From Candidatus Falkowbacteria bacterium UBA2355 (GTDB lineage Bacteria; Patescibacteriota; Patescibacteriia; Patescibacteriales; Patescibacteriaceae): a stretch of 9,105 nucleotides of DNA. Under the pieces are notes generated by a model. The model made no database searches. It was given only the letters and a program-made list of their open reading frames with translations, and was not told the DNA's origin. Positions 1 to 7,139 of the stretch are shown here, in pieces. Position numbers and translations under genes: made by a program. The stretch spans positions 1 through 9,105 of the forward strand of contig DDTV01000029.1 in assembly GCA_002344425.1 (NCBI GenBank), read 5' to 3'. Each line of letters starts with the position of its first letter. Within the stretch, counting starts at the first letter, position 1.

Positions 1-3000
1 AATCAAGCGAACCATCGGTCAGCTGATCGCCGACCGTAACGGTCGAGCCGTCTTTAACCCAAATGTTAAAGGTGCGCGGCACAACATATTCGCGAATCTT
101 TTCAACCGGGGCGATAACTTTAACGTACTTTTCTTCCAACTTAACCTTACCGGCGCGAGTCGCCTTGATAACGGCTTCGCCGGCTTTGAATAAAGGCGCA
201 TCTTTCTTAACCTTATCACCCTCGGCCACCAAGACTTCAACTTTCGGCTTCTTGGCTCGAGGCGTCTTAGCGGTTTTACTGTCAGCTGTTTTGGCCGCCT
301 TATCGGCTGAAGCTTTGGCGGAGGCGGACATAGTGGCTTCGGTAAAGTAATACTTATCGGTTTCTTCACCGTCATAAGCAATAGTAACCAAGCGGCCCTG
401 CGACGTACCGCCTTCTGATTTCAATTCCGTAATCTTAACCGTACCGGCGACATCGGCAATATAAGCCTTGCGCTTTGGTTGGCGCGCTTCAAAAATTTCT
501 TCAACACGAGGCAAACCTTGCGTGATATCGTCCTGGTCGGCAACACCGCCTGTATGGAAGGTACGCATCGTCAGCTGAGTTCCCGGTTCACCGATTGATT
601 GAGCGGCGATAATACCGACCGCCGTACCGATTTTGACCAATTTATTATAGGCCAAATCGAAACCGTAGCATGTCTGGCAGGCGCCGCGATGCAATTCGCA
701 ACGCATAACCGAACGGATAGTTGCTTCCGGAATATCTTCTTTGGTGAAAGTATCCGCCAACTCTTCGGTAACAAGTTCGCCCTTCTTCAATAAAGTTTTG
801 CCGGCGGCGTTTTTCAAATCAGCGCAGAGGAAACGACCGGTAATACGACGAATAAGCGGGCGGCCCATTTCTTCACTTTCTTCTTTGGTCATAGTCACGC
901 CTTCTTTGGTGCCGCAATCTTCAGAAGCGATAACGACATCTTGCGCGACGTCGACTAGACGACGCGTCAAGTAACCGGCGTTAGCGGTACGCAAAGCGGT
1001 ATCGGACAAACCTTTACGGACGCCGTGCGTCGCGATGAAGTATTCAAGAACATCAAAACCTCGTTTGAAGTTACCCTTGACCGGCAATTCGATAATTTTT
1101 CCGGACGGCGAAGTAACCAAACCCTTCATACCCAAAATCTGCGTCAACTGGGCCCAAGAACCGCGAGCGCCGGATTCAATCATCGAGTAAACCGGGCCGG
1201 TCTTATCCAGCTCATTAGTACAAATCGAAGTGATTTCTTCTTTGACCTTGGTCCAAACTTCAATAACTTTGGAATAACGTTCAGAGTCGGTCAACAAACC
1301 TTCTTCAAAATAATCTTGAATTTCTTCAGCCTGTTTGGCGGCGGTCTTAATCAAATCTTCAACGCGATCGAATTTAGGCAAGTCATCCATACCCCAAGAC
1401 AAACCGGAACGAGTAATATAATCAAAGGTCAAATTCTTAATGCCGTCGAGCAATAAAACGGTGCGTTCTTCTCCGTAAAGACGGAAACATTCTTTGACCA
1501 AAGCTTTAACTTTTGGCTTGCCGATAACATCATTAACAAAGTCTAATTTTTCCGGCAAAAGTTCGTTAAAGATAATGCGACCGATGCTTGTTTCAATCAT
1601 GCCTTTGCCCGGCATAATAACGCCGATCTTTTCACGCAAGGCGATTCTCTCAAGCTGATAAGCCGTATTGGCTTCTTGCGGAGAATGGAAAAATTTAGTG
1701 ACCTTCTCTTCAGGGTTTTCAATCGTTGTCATGTAGAATGACCCCCAAACAATATCCTTATCGGGTGAAACAACCGGATCGCCGGTCGCCGGTTTTAAGA
1801 GGTTATGCGTTGAGAGCATAATATCTCGGGCTTCGGCAATCGCCTCTTCAGTCAATGGAACGTGAACGGCCATTTGGTCGCCGTCAAAGTCAGCGTTGAA
1901 AGCGGTACAAACAAGCGGATGGATTTGAATGGCAAGACCTTCAATCAAAATCGGACGGAAGGCTTGAATACCGAGGCGGTGCAAAGTCGGAGCGCGGTTT
2001 AGCAAAACATAGGCGCCTTGGATAATTTCTTCGAGAATATCCCAAACCTCGTCATGACCGGCTTCAATATAACGGCTAGCCGAACGGACGTTATGGACTA
2101 TTTCGCGCTGAATCAGCTTGGAAATAATAAAAGGCTTAAAGAGTTCAATGGCCATGCGCTTAGGCAAACCGCATTGGTCGAGTTTCAATTTCGGATTAAC
2201 GACGATAACGCTGCGGCCAGAATAGTCGATACGCTTACCGAGCAAGTTCTGACGGAAGCGTCCCTGTTTGCCCTTTAAGGAATCGGCCAAGGATTTCAAC
2301 ATGCGCTTTTGACCCGTCGAAGCGACAACGGTCTTGCCGTGTCGGATCGAGTTGTCAATCAAAGCGTCAACCGCTTCTTGCAACATGCGCTTTTCATTAC
2401 GGCAAATAACTTCCGGAGCGTTAAGTTCCAAAAGTTGCTTCAAACGGTTGTTGCGGTTAATGATACGGCGATACAAATCGTTCAAATCAGAGGTCGCGAA
2501 ACGGCCGCCGTCGAGAGCAACCATTGGTCGCAAATCAGGCGGAATAACCGGCACGACAGATAGAACCATCCATGACGGGTTAATGTTATTGCCATGCAAA
2601 TTCTTGAAAAACTTAAGACGCTTGATGACTTTGTCCTTTTTCGAATCAACCACGTCAATCAAAGTTTTCTCCAAATTTTTTATTTCAGTTTCAAGATCGA
2701 TTCTTTCAAGCAAGGTGCGGACGGCTTCAGCGCCAATGCCGGCGGTAAAGATGTGTCCGTATTTCAAGCTCAAATTCTGATAAATATTTTCCGAAATAAT
2801 GGCCAAAGGCTTCAAATCCTTTAATTCCTTTTGGGCTTGCGCAAAGGCATTATCAAGAGCGGCCATCTTCTCATCGCGATTTTTTTCCAAAACTTCAATT
2901 TCACGTTCTATTTTGTCATTGATTTCAAGCGTGCTCTTGCCGTCTTTGGCCAACTTGGGCTTTTGGCTTTTAATCTTGGAAACATGGTCGGCAAATTCCG

Positions 3001-3499
3001 CATCCAAGGCTTTCTTCTTGGCCTTGTATTCGTTCTTGATTTGATCAAGGGTCGCTTGCTTTAACTCTTCATTGACATCAGTGATGATGAAGCTGGCGAA
3101 GTAGACGACTTTTTCCAAAGACTGCATTGACAAATCCAAAGCCAAACCGACTTTGGACGACAAACCGCGCAAAAACCAAATATGAGTTACCGGAGTTTCA
3201 AGCTTGATGTGGCCGAAGCGTTCACGGCGGACCAAAGAACGGGTCACTTCGACGCCGCACTTATCGCAAACAATGCCGCGATAACGGATTTTTTTATACT
3301 TACCGCAGTAACATTCCCAGTCTTTGGAAGGACCGAAAATACGCTCGCAGAACAAACCGTCTTTCTCCGGTTTCTGCGTTCGGTAATTGATTGTTTCAGG
3401 ACGGGTAACTTCGCCGTAGGACCATTGCAGAATATTTTCCGGCGACGCCAACTTGAGCTTAATGGCTTCGAAATCGTAAGTTTTGATTGGGTTAATCAT
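1..3499 (-). CDS. rpoC: DNA-directed RNA polymerase subunit beta' (partial, 3' end beyond the left edge)
   Basis: This is the beta' subunit of RNA polymerase, which forms half of the catalytic centre and the clamp. My reading of the minus strand gives 1166 uninterrupted codons from ATG at 3499 to the edge. Visible motifs, in order: N-terminal zinc ribbon with C63, C65, C78, C81; a Lys/Glu-rich helical insertion at about 142-231; the magnesium-binding NADFDGD at 535-541 (D537, D539, D541); the bridge helix at about 828-857; a second zinc site with C862, C934, C941, C944 (C-x6-C-x2-C at its end); and a trigger loop with QSIGEPGTQ from 967 and H982. The trigger loop runs straight into DDITQGLPR, so the large proteobacterial insertion there is absent. 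Residues 1056-1086 are an Ala/Lys-rich linker, followed by what looks like an extra barrel. The start is fixed by an in-frame TGA at 3521-3523; no Shine-Dalgarno sequence is seen. It lies 17 nt after rpoB and is surely co-transcribed. Firmicute homologues are about 1200 aa, so probably under 150 residues are missing. Confidence 0.98.
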   Translation of the reverse strand, partial: MINPIKTYDFEAIKLKLASPENILQWSYGEVTRPETINYRTQKPEKDGLFCERIFGPSKDWECYCGKYKKIRYRGIVCDKCGVEVTRSLVRRERFGHIKLETPVTHIWFLRGLSSKVGLALDLSMQSLEKVVYFASFIITDVNEELKQATLDQIKNEYKAKKKALDAEFADHVSKIKSQKPKLAKDGKSTLEINDKIEREIEVLEKNRDEKMAALDNAFAQAQKELKDLKPLAIISENIYQNLSLKYGHIFTAGIGAEAVRTLLERIDLETEIKNLEKTLIDVVDSKKDKVIKRLKFFKNLHGNNINPSWMVLSVVPVIPPDLRPMVALDGGRFATSDLNDLYRRIINRNNRLKQLLELNAPEVICRNEKRMLQEAVDALIDNSIRHGKTVVASTGQKRMLKSLADSLKGKQGRFRQNLLGKRIDYSGRSVIVVNPKLKLDQCGLPKRMAIELFKPFIISKLIQREIVHNVRSASRYIEAGHDEVWDILEEIIQGAYVLLNRAPTLHRLGIQAFRPILIEGLAIQIHPLVCTAFNADFDGDQMAVHVPLTEEAIAEARDIMLSTHNLLKPATGDPVVSPDKDIVWGSFYMTTIENPEEKVTKFFHSPQEANTAYQLERIALREKIGVIMPGKGMIETSIGRIIFNELLPEKLDFVNDVIGKPKVKALVKECFRLYGEERTVLLLDGIKNLTFDYITRSGLSWGMDDLPKFDRVEDLIKTAAKQAEEIQDYFEEGLLTDSERYSKVIEVWTKVKEEITSICTNELDKTGPVYSMIESGARGSWAQLTQILGMKGLVTSPSGKIIELPVKGNFKRGFDVLEYFIATHGVRKGLSDTALRTANAGYLTRRLVDVAQDVVIASEDCGTKEGVTMTKEESEEMGRPLIRRITGRFLCADLKNAAGKTLLKKGELVTEELADTFTKEDIPEATIRSVMRCELHRGACQTCYGFDLAYNKLVKIGTAVGIIAAQSIGEPGTQLTMRTFHTGGVADQDDITQGLPRVEEIFEARQPKRKAYIADVAGTVKITELKSEGGTSQGRLVTIAYDGEETDKYYFTEATMSASAKASADKAAKTADSKTAKTPRAKKPKVEVLVAEGDKVKKDAPLFKAGEAVIKATRAGKVKLEEKYVKVIAPVEKIREYVVPRTFNIWVKDGSTVTVGDQLTDGSLD

Positions 3500-3516
3500 A
3501 TGGATAGCAATTAAGC

Positions 3517-6500
3517 TTATTCAGCCGCCGGTTCAACGACCGGTTCTTCGTTTTCAGGCTTGTCGGTGGCTTCCGCCGGTTGAACAGAGAAAGCGGGCTT
3601 AGGCAATTCCAGCTCGTCGCCGGCCTTTTCCAGGTCGATCGGACGCTGTTCTTTGTCTAAGAGTTCGACATCAAGCGCCAAACCTTTCAATTCGCGGACC
3701 AAGACGTTGAAAGATTCCGGCACGTTTAACTTTTTAATGGTTTCGCCTTTGATAATGGATTCATATGCCTTCGAACGACCGGCGACGTCGTCGGATTTAA
3801 TCGTTAAAATTTCCTGCAAACTGTGCGCCGCACCGTATGCTTCCAAAGCCCAAACTTCCATTTCTCCGAAACGTTGGCCGCCGAACTGAGCTTTACCGCC
3901 CAAAGGCTGCTGAGTAATAAGAGAGTAAGGGCCAATTGAGCGCTGGTGAATTTTATCTTCAACCATGTGGTTGAGTTTGAGCATGTATTTATAACCGACG
4001 CTGATGCGGTTGTCGAAAATTCGACCGGTCTTACCATTGGTCAAAGTAACCTTGCCGTCTTCAGCCAAGCCGGCGCGTTTTAACTCAGCGCGAATTTGAT
4101 CTTCGGTAATTCCGTTCAAAGGCGGCGTGGCGACTTTATAATTAAGTTTATGAGCCGCAAAACCTAAGTGAGTTTCAAGCAACTGCCCGAGGTTCATACG
4201 AGATACAACTCCCAAAGGAGACAAAATAATATCAATCGGCGTACCGTCTTCCAAATAAGGCATGTCCTCTATCGGCACGATCTTGGAGATAACTCCCTTG
4301 TTACCGTGACGGCCGGCCATCTTGTCGCCCGATCGAATCTTGCGCAAGTTAGCGACCGTGACCTGAATCGACTGAATAACACCGGCGGAAAGTTTATCGC
4401 CCTGTTCGCGGGAAAAAATCTTTACATCGATAACTTTGCCGTGTTCGCCGTGTTCAAGATAGAGAGAAGAATCGCGCACGTCCTTGGCCTTATCTCCGAA
4501 AATGGCGCGCAATAATTTTTCTTCGGCTGAAAGTTCGGTCTCACCCTTCGGCGTAATTTTACCGACGAGAATGTCGCCGGAAGAAACTTCGGCGCCGATT
4601 CGGATAATACCGCGTTCATCAAGATTCTTTAATTTTTCTTCTGAAATATTCGGGATGTCATTGGTAACTATTTCCGCGCCAAGTTTAGTATCGCGAACAT
4701 CAATGGTGTAGTTTTCAATATGAACCGAGGAATACATGTCTTCTTTAACCAAACGTTCGGAAATAATAACAGCGTCTTCATAGTTGTAACCTTCCCAAGT
4801 CATAAAGGCGACCAAAACGTTGTTGCCGAGAGCGAGTTCTCCCTTATCAACCGCCGAGGCGTCGGTCATGATCTGACCCTTTTTAACTTTATCACCGCGG
4901 TTAACAATCGGGCGCTGGTTGATGCAGGTGGAAGCGTTGGAACGTAAAAACTTACTGACGACATAAGGATGGTCATGTCCGGCTTTGTCGCGGATAACTA
5001 TTTGCGTGCCGTCGACTTTAATAACTTCACCGTCGACTTCGGACAAAACAGCGTGGCCGGAATCGGCCGCGGCACGGGCTTCAACGCCGGTACCGACAAT
5101 CGGAGAGCGGGCGTTAATCAAAGGTACGGCTTGACGTTGCATGTTAGTGCCCATCAAAGCGCGGATACCGTCGTCATGTTCAAGAAAAGGAATCAAGGAA
5201 GTGGCAACGGAAACGATTTGGTTCGGCGCGACGCCGATCAAGTCAATCTTATTGACATCTTCAATGGCCGGTTCGCCGAATTTTCGGACTTCGGCTTTTT
5301 CAGAAGTGAAATAACCGTTCTCGTCAGTCGGAGTAGTAAAGGCGGTTGAAATATATTTTTCTTCTTCAAAGGCGTCTAAGTAAACGATTTCATCGCTGAC
5401 TTGGGCGCGGCCCTTGGCGTCTAATTTAACCTTACGATAAGGCGCTTCGATAAAACCATAGCTGTTTAATCGGGCATAGCTGGCAAAGTGTCCGACCAAA
5501 CCGATATTCGGACCTTCCGGAGTGGCGATCGGACAGATGCGGCTGTAGTGCGTCGTATGCACGTCGCGAACTTCGAAGCCGGCGCGCTCGCGCGTCAAAC
5601 CGCCCGGACCCATAGCCGATAAACGGCGCTTATGTTCGAGTTCGGCCAAAGGATTGGTTTGGTCCATGAACTGGGAAAGCTGAGAGGACATGAAAAATTC
5701 TTTGACAACGCTCATAACCGGTCGGGCGTTAATAAGCTTGTTCGGGGTCAAAGAATCGATTTCAAGAATACTCATCTTGTCTTTGATGATACGTTCCATG
5801 CGGGCCAAGCCGATGCGGGTTTTATTCTGAATCAATTCACCGATCGCGCGAACACGGCGATTGCCCAAGTGGTCGATATCATCTTCCTTGTCCTGAGTAA
5901 TATTCAAACGAATTATTTCGCCTATAATTGCCACTAAATCTTCGCGGCGCAAAATACGGGTAGATTTGTTGTTCGGGATATCAAAACCGAAACGCTTATT
6001 CAACTTATAACGACCGACGCGATCAAAGTCATAACGATCGAAACGGAAAAACATCGAGTGAATAAGAGATTTGGCGTTATCGGCGGTTGCAAGGTCGCCC
6101 GGACGAATGCGTTTGTAAACTTCAATTAAACCTTCGGCTTCGTCTTTAGCGGTATCTTTAGAAAGAGTCGCCTCAATATAATCAACTTCGCCTTTATTGG
6201 CTTCCTTAAACAAGGAACGGATCTCTTCATCCGAGCTGAAACCAAAAGCGCGCAACAAAGAAGTTACGGCGACTTTGCGCTTACGGTCAATGCGAGCCCA
6301 CATAACACCCGAAGCATCGGTTTCGATTTCGATCCAAGCGCCTCGGTTCGGAATAATCTTTGCGCCGTAATATTTGCGTCCGCGAATTAATTCAGCGGTA
6401 AAAATAACGCCGGCGCTGCGAATCAGCTGAGAGACTATGGCGCGTTCAATACCGTTGATGATAAAGGTGCCGTTTTTAGTCATAATCGGGAAGTCGCCCA

Positions 6501-6843
6501 AAAAGACTTCCTGAGTCGTTTTCTGATCAGTCTTCTTATTTACTAAAGTTGTTTCGACGCGCAAGCTGGCTTCGTAGGTTACGTTCTTGGCTTTGCTTTC
6601 CGCTTCGTTAAATTTAGGCTCGTCAAAGTAATATTTGCCGAAATGTAATTCTAAATCGCGGCCGATAAAGTCGGTTATCGGCGAAATTTCATCAAATAGA
6701 TCGGCCAAACCTTCCTTAAGGAACCAGGCATAGGAATCTTTTTGCACTTCAATCAGGTCGGGCATCGGAATGACCGCGTCCTGATTCGTAAAATATTTCC
6801 GGCTCGTCTCGACTCGAACCGGGGACGTTGTTGCTTTGGGCAT
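3517..6843 (-). CDS. rpoB: DNA-directed RNA polymerase subunit beta
   Basis: This is the beta subunit of RNA polymerase, complete at 1108 aa, shorter than E. coli RpoB (1342) and Firmicute RpoB (about 1190). Recognisable parts: N-terminal protrusion and lobe with GDFPIMTKNGTF at 116-127 and GIERAIVSQLIRS at 131-143; the rifampicin pocket at 387-411 followed by GPGGLTRERAGFEVRDVH; ATPEGPNIGL at 440-449; GYNYEDA at 685-691 with acidic E689-D690 near the active site; KMAGRHGNKG at 841-850 with the two active-site lysines; and the C-terminal clamp segment RFGEMEVWALEAYGAAHSLQE at 991-1011. The last about 22 residues are a Pro/Glu/Ala-rich acidic tail outside the conserved core. The ATG at 6843 gives the usual short N-terminal extension before RKYFTN; no Shine-Dalgarno sequence precedes it (upstream bases are TTGTTCGCCT). 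It has its own promoter and leader and is first in an rpoB-rpoC operon. rplJ-rplL, commonly found upstream, are absent here. Confidence 0.99.
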   Translation of the reverse strand: MPKATTSPVRVETSRKYFTNQDAVIPMPDLIEVQKDSYAWFLKEGLADLFDEISPITDFIGRDLELHFGKYYFDEPKFNEAESKAKNVTYEASLRVETTLVNKKTDQKTTQEVFLGDFPIMTKNGTFIINGIERAIVSQLIRSAGVIFTAELIRGRKYYGAKIIPNRGAWIEIETDASGVMWARIDRKRKVAVTSLLRAFGFSSDEEIRSLFKEANKGEVDYIEATLSKDTAKDEAEGLIEVYKRIRPGDLATADNAKSLIHSMFFRFDRYDFDRVGRYKLNKRFGFDIPNNKSTRILRREDLVAIIGEIIRLNITQDKEDDIDHLGNRRVRAIGELIQNKTRIGLARMERIIKDKMSILEIDSLTPNKLINARPVMSVVKEFFMSSQLSQFMDQTNPLAELEHKRRLSAMGPGGLTRERAGFEVRDVHTTHYSRICPIATPEGPNIGLVGHFASYARLNSYGFIEAPYRKVKLDAKGRAQVSDEIVYLDAFEEEKYISTAFTTPTDENGYFTSEKAEVRKFGEPAIEDVNKIDLIGVAPNQIVSVATSLIPFLEHDDGIRALMGTNMQRQAVPLINARSPIVGTGVEARAAADSGHAVLSEVDGEVIKVDGTQIVIRDKAGHDHPYVVSKFLRSNASTCINQRPIVNRGDKVKKGQIMTDASAVDKGELALGNNVLVAFMTWEGYNYEDAVIISERLVKEDMYSSVHIENYTIDVRDTKLGAEIVTNDIPNISEEKLKNLDERGIIRIGAEVSSGDILVGKITPKGETELSAEEKLLRAIFGDKAKDVRDSSLYLEHGEHGKVIDVKIFSREQGDKLSAGVIQSIQVTVANLRKIRSGDKMAGRHGNKGVISKIVPIEDMPYLEDGTPIDIILSPLGVVSRMNLGQLLETHLGFAAHKLNYKVATPPLNGITEDQIRAELKRAGLAEDGKVTLTNGKTGRIFDNRISVGYKYMLKLNHMVEDKIHQRSIGPYSLITQQPLGGKAQFGGQRFGEMEVWALEAYGAAHSLQEILTIKSDDVAGRSKAYESIIKGETIKKLNVPESFNVLVRELKGLALDVELLDKEQRPIDLEKAGDELELPKPAFSVQPAEATDKPENEEPVVEPAAE

Positions 6844-7001
6844 AGGCGAACAATATTAATAATACGGCAAACATCTCAACGAAGAGATTGAGATGTTATA
6901 TATGGAGATTGATTTAATTTTTGGAGGGGAAGAAGTGGCGAATATGTTTCAAAAAAACCCTCGTAAAACGCACGAAAAACAAAAAATCGCTTCAAAAAAG
7001 C
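6844..7001 (-). promoter_or_regulatory. Predicted 5' leader of rpoBC mRNA
   Basis: If transcription starts about 7 nt after the -10 box, near 7001, the leader is about 158 nt. In the sense strand it has four T-runs of 5-7 between 7000 and 6951, two related blocks (GGCTTTTTTGAAGC and GGGTTTTTTTGAAAC), a pyrimidine stretch CTTCTTCCCCTCC around 6922-6934, and the hairpin at 6870-6897. A weak 4-bp hairpin (GCTT/AAGC) sits at the extreme 5' end, just before a T-rich run. No known riboswitch class is recognised. The length and pattern suggest post-initiation control, but that is inference. Confidence 0.45.
6870..6897 (-). promoter_or_regulatory. Hairpin in the rpoB leader
   Basis: The sequence holds a perfect 10-bp inverted repeat: AACATCTCAA and TTGAGATGTT around an 8-nt loop (TCTCTTCG in the rpoB sense). 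In the rpoB transcript its 3' arm ends 26 nt before the ATG. It is not followed by a U-run in either direction, so it is not a standard terminator. It may affect translation, RNA processing (as RNase III does before rpoB in E. coli) or stability; this role is inferred. Confidence 0.5.
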
Positions 7002-7054
7002 CTTCTTATACTAACAACAATTTTAAAGGCTGTCAACAGTTTTGCCTACCATAA
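6935..7054 (+). CDS. Doubtful 39-codon ORF antisense to the rpoB leader
   Basis: The only plus-strand candidate with a ribosome-binding sequence: GGAGGGG at 6923-6929, then a GTG start at 6935 (an ATG follows at codon 4) and TAA at 7052-7054. The 39-residue product is basic and Asn/Lys/Gln-rich, starting MANMFQKNPRK and ending CQQFCLP, with no recognised family, signal peptide or membrane segment. It overlaps the rpoB promoter and leader completely, so its codons are dictated at least partly by that A-rich sequence. The Shine-Dalgarno-like motif is simply the complement of the CCCCTCC tract in the leader. No convincing plus-strand promoter is seen. It is most likely a chance ORF, listed because its initiation signal is better than those of the real genes here. 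Confidence 0.12.
   Translation: MANMFQKNPRKTHEKQKIASKKPSYTNNNFKGCQQFCLP
7008..7036 (-). promoter_or_regulatory. Sigma70-type promoter for rpoB
   Basis: The minus strand shows a perfect -35 hexamer TTGACA (7036-7031), a 17-bp spacer (7030-7014) and a -10 hexamer TAGTAT (7013-7008, 4 of 6 matches to TATAAT). A TATAAG also overlaps by 3 bases but would give a 20-bp spacer. It lies between the Mur ligase stop and rpoB, in the right orientation for rpoBC. The perfect -35 and ideal spacing fit a strong housekeeping promoter. The start site is not measured. Confidence 0.7.
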
Positions 7055-7139
7055 CTTTTAAAAAGTCAAGGTCTGTTTATTTTAGCTTATTTTAGACAAA
7101 ATTACCCAATAATCCTACTAAGCTTTCTACTCCCCAATA
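7037..7139. other. AT-rich spacer between the Mur ligase stop and the rpoB promoter
   Basis: No gene is seen. In the minus-strand sense it holds a direct repeat TAAAATAA-GC-TAAAATAA (about 7076-7093), a 6-bp inverted repeat AGCTTA/TAAGCT (7119-7124 and 7084-7089) enclosing a weak ATTA/TAAT hairpin, and the near-palindrome ACTTTTTAAAAGT just upstream of the promoter. None is a GC-rich stem followed at once by a U-run, so I cannot call an intrinsic terminator for the upstream operon. The AT-rich bases near the -35 box might help polymerase binding. Confidence 0.4.

Noticed and set aside
19..381. 120-codon minus-strand frame in another phase
   Set aside because: It overlaps rpoC, whose frame is open and conserved throughout. 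The Pro/Arg/Lys-rich product reflects an out-of-phase reading of the Ala/Lys-rich linker.
1025..1456. 143-codon open frame on the plus strand inside rpoC
   Set aside because: It lies wholly opposite conserved rpoC codons (F-loop and pre-bridge region), has no ribosome-binding sequence and no recognisable product. It and the similar plus-strand frames at 2334-2780, 4168-4515, 4969-5349 and 7974-8333 are shadows of the real genes.
6895..6900. TATAAC as a -10 box close to rpoB
   Set aside because: The bases 17 bp upstream (CAAAAA) are not a -35 box, and the start would fall inside the hairpin.
7055..7071. A second promoter based on TTGACT in the minus strand, upstream of TTGACA
   Set aside because: No -10-like hexamer lies 16-18 bp downstream; TATGGT is far too close.
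7076..7124. Intrinsic terminator after the Mur ligase
   Set aside because: The stems are short and AT-rich with a long loop, and no U-run follows directly.
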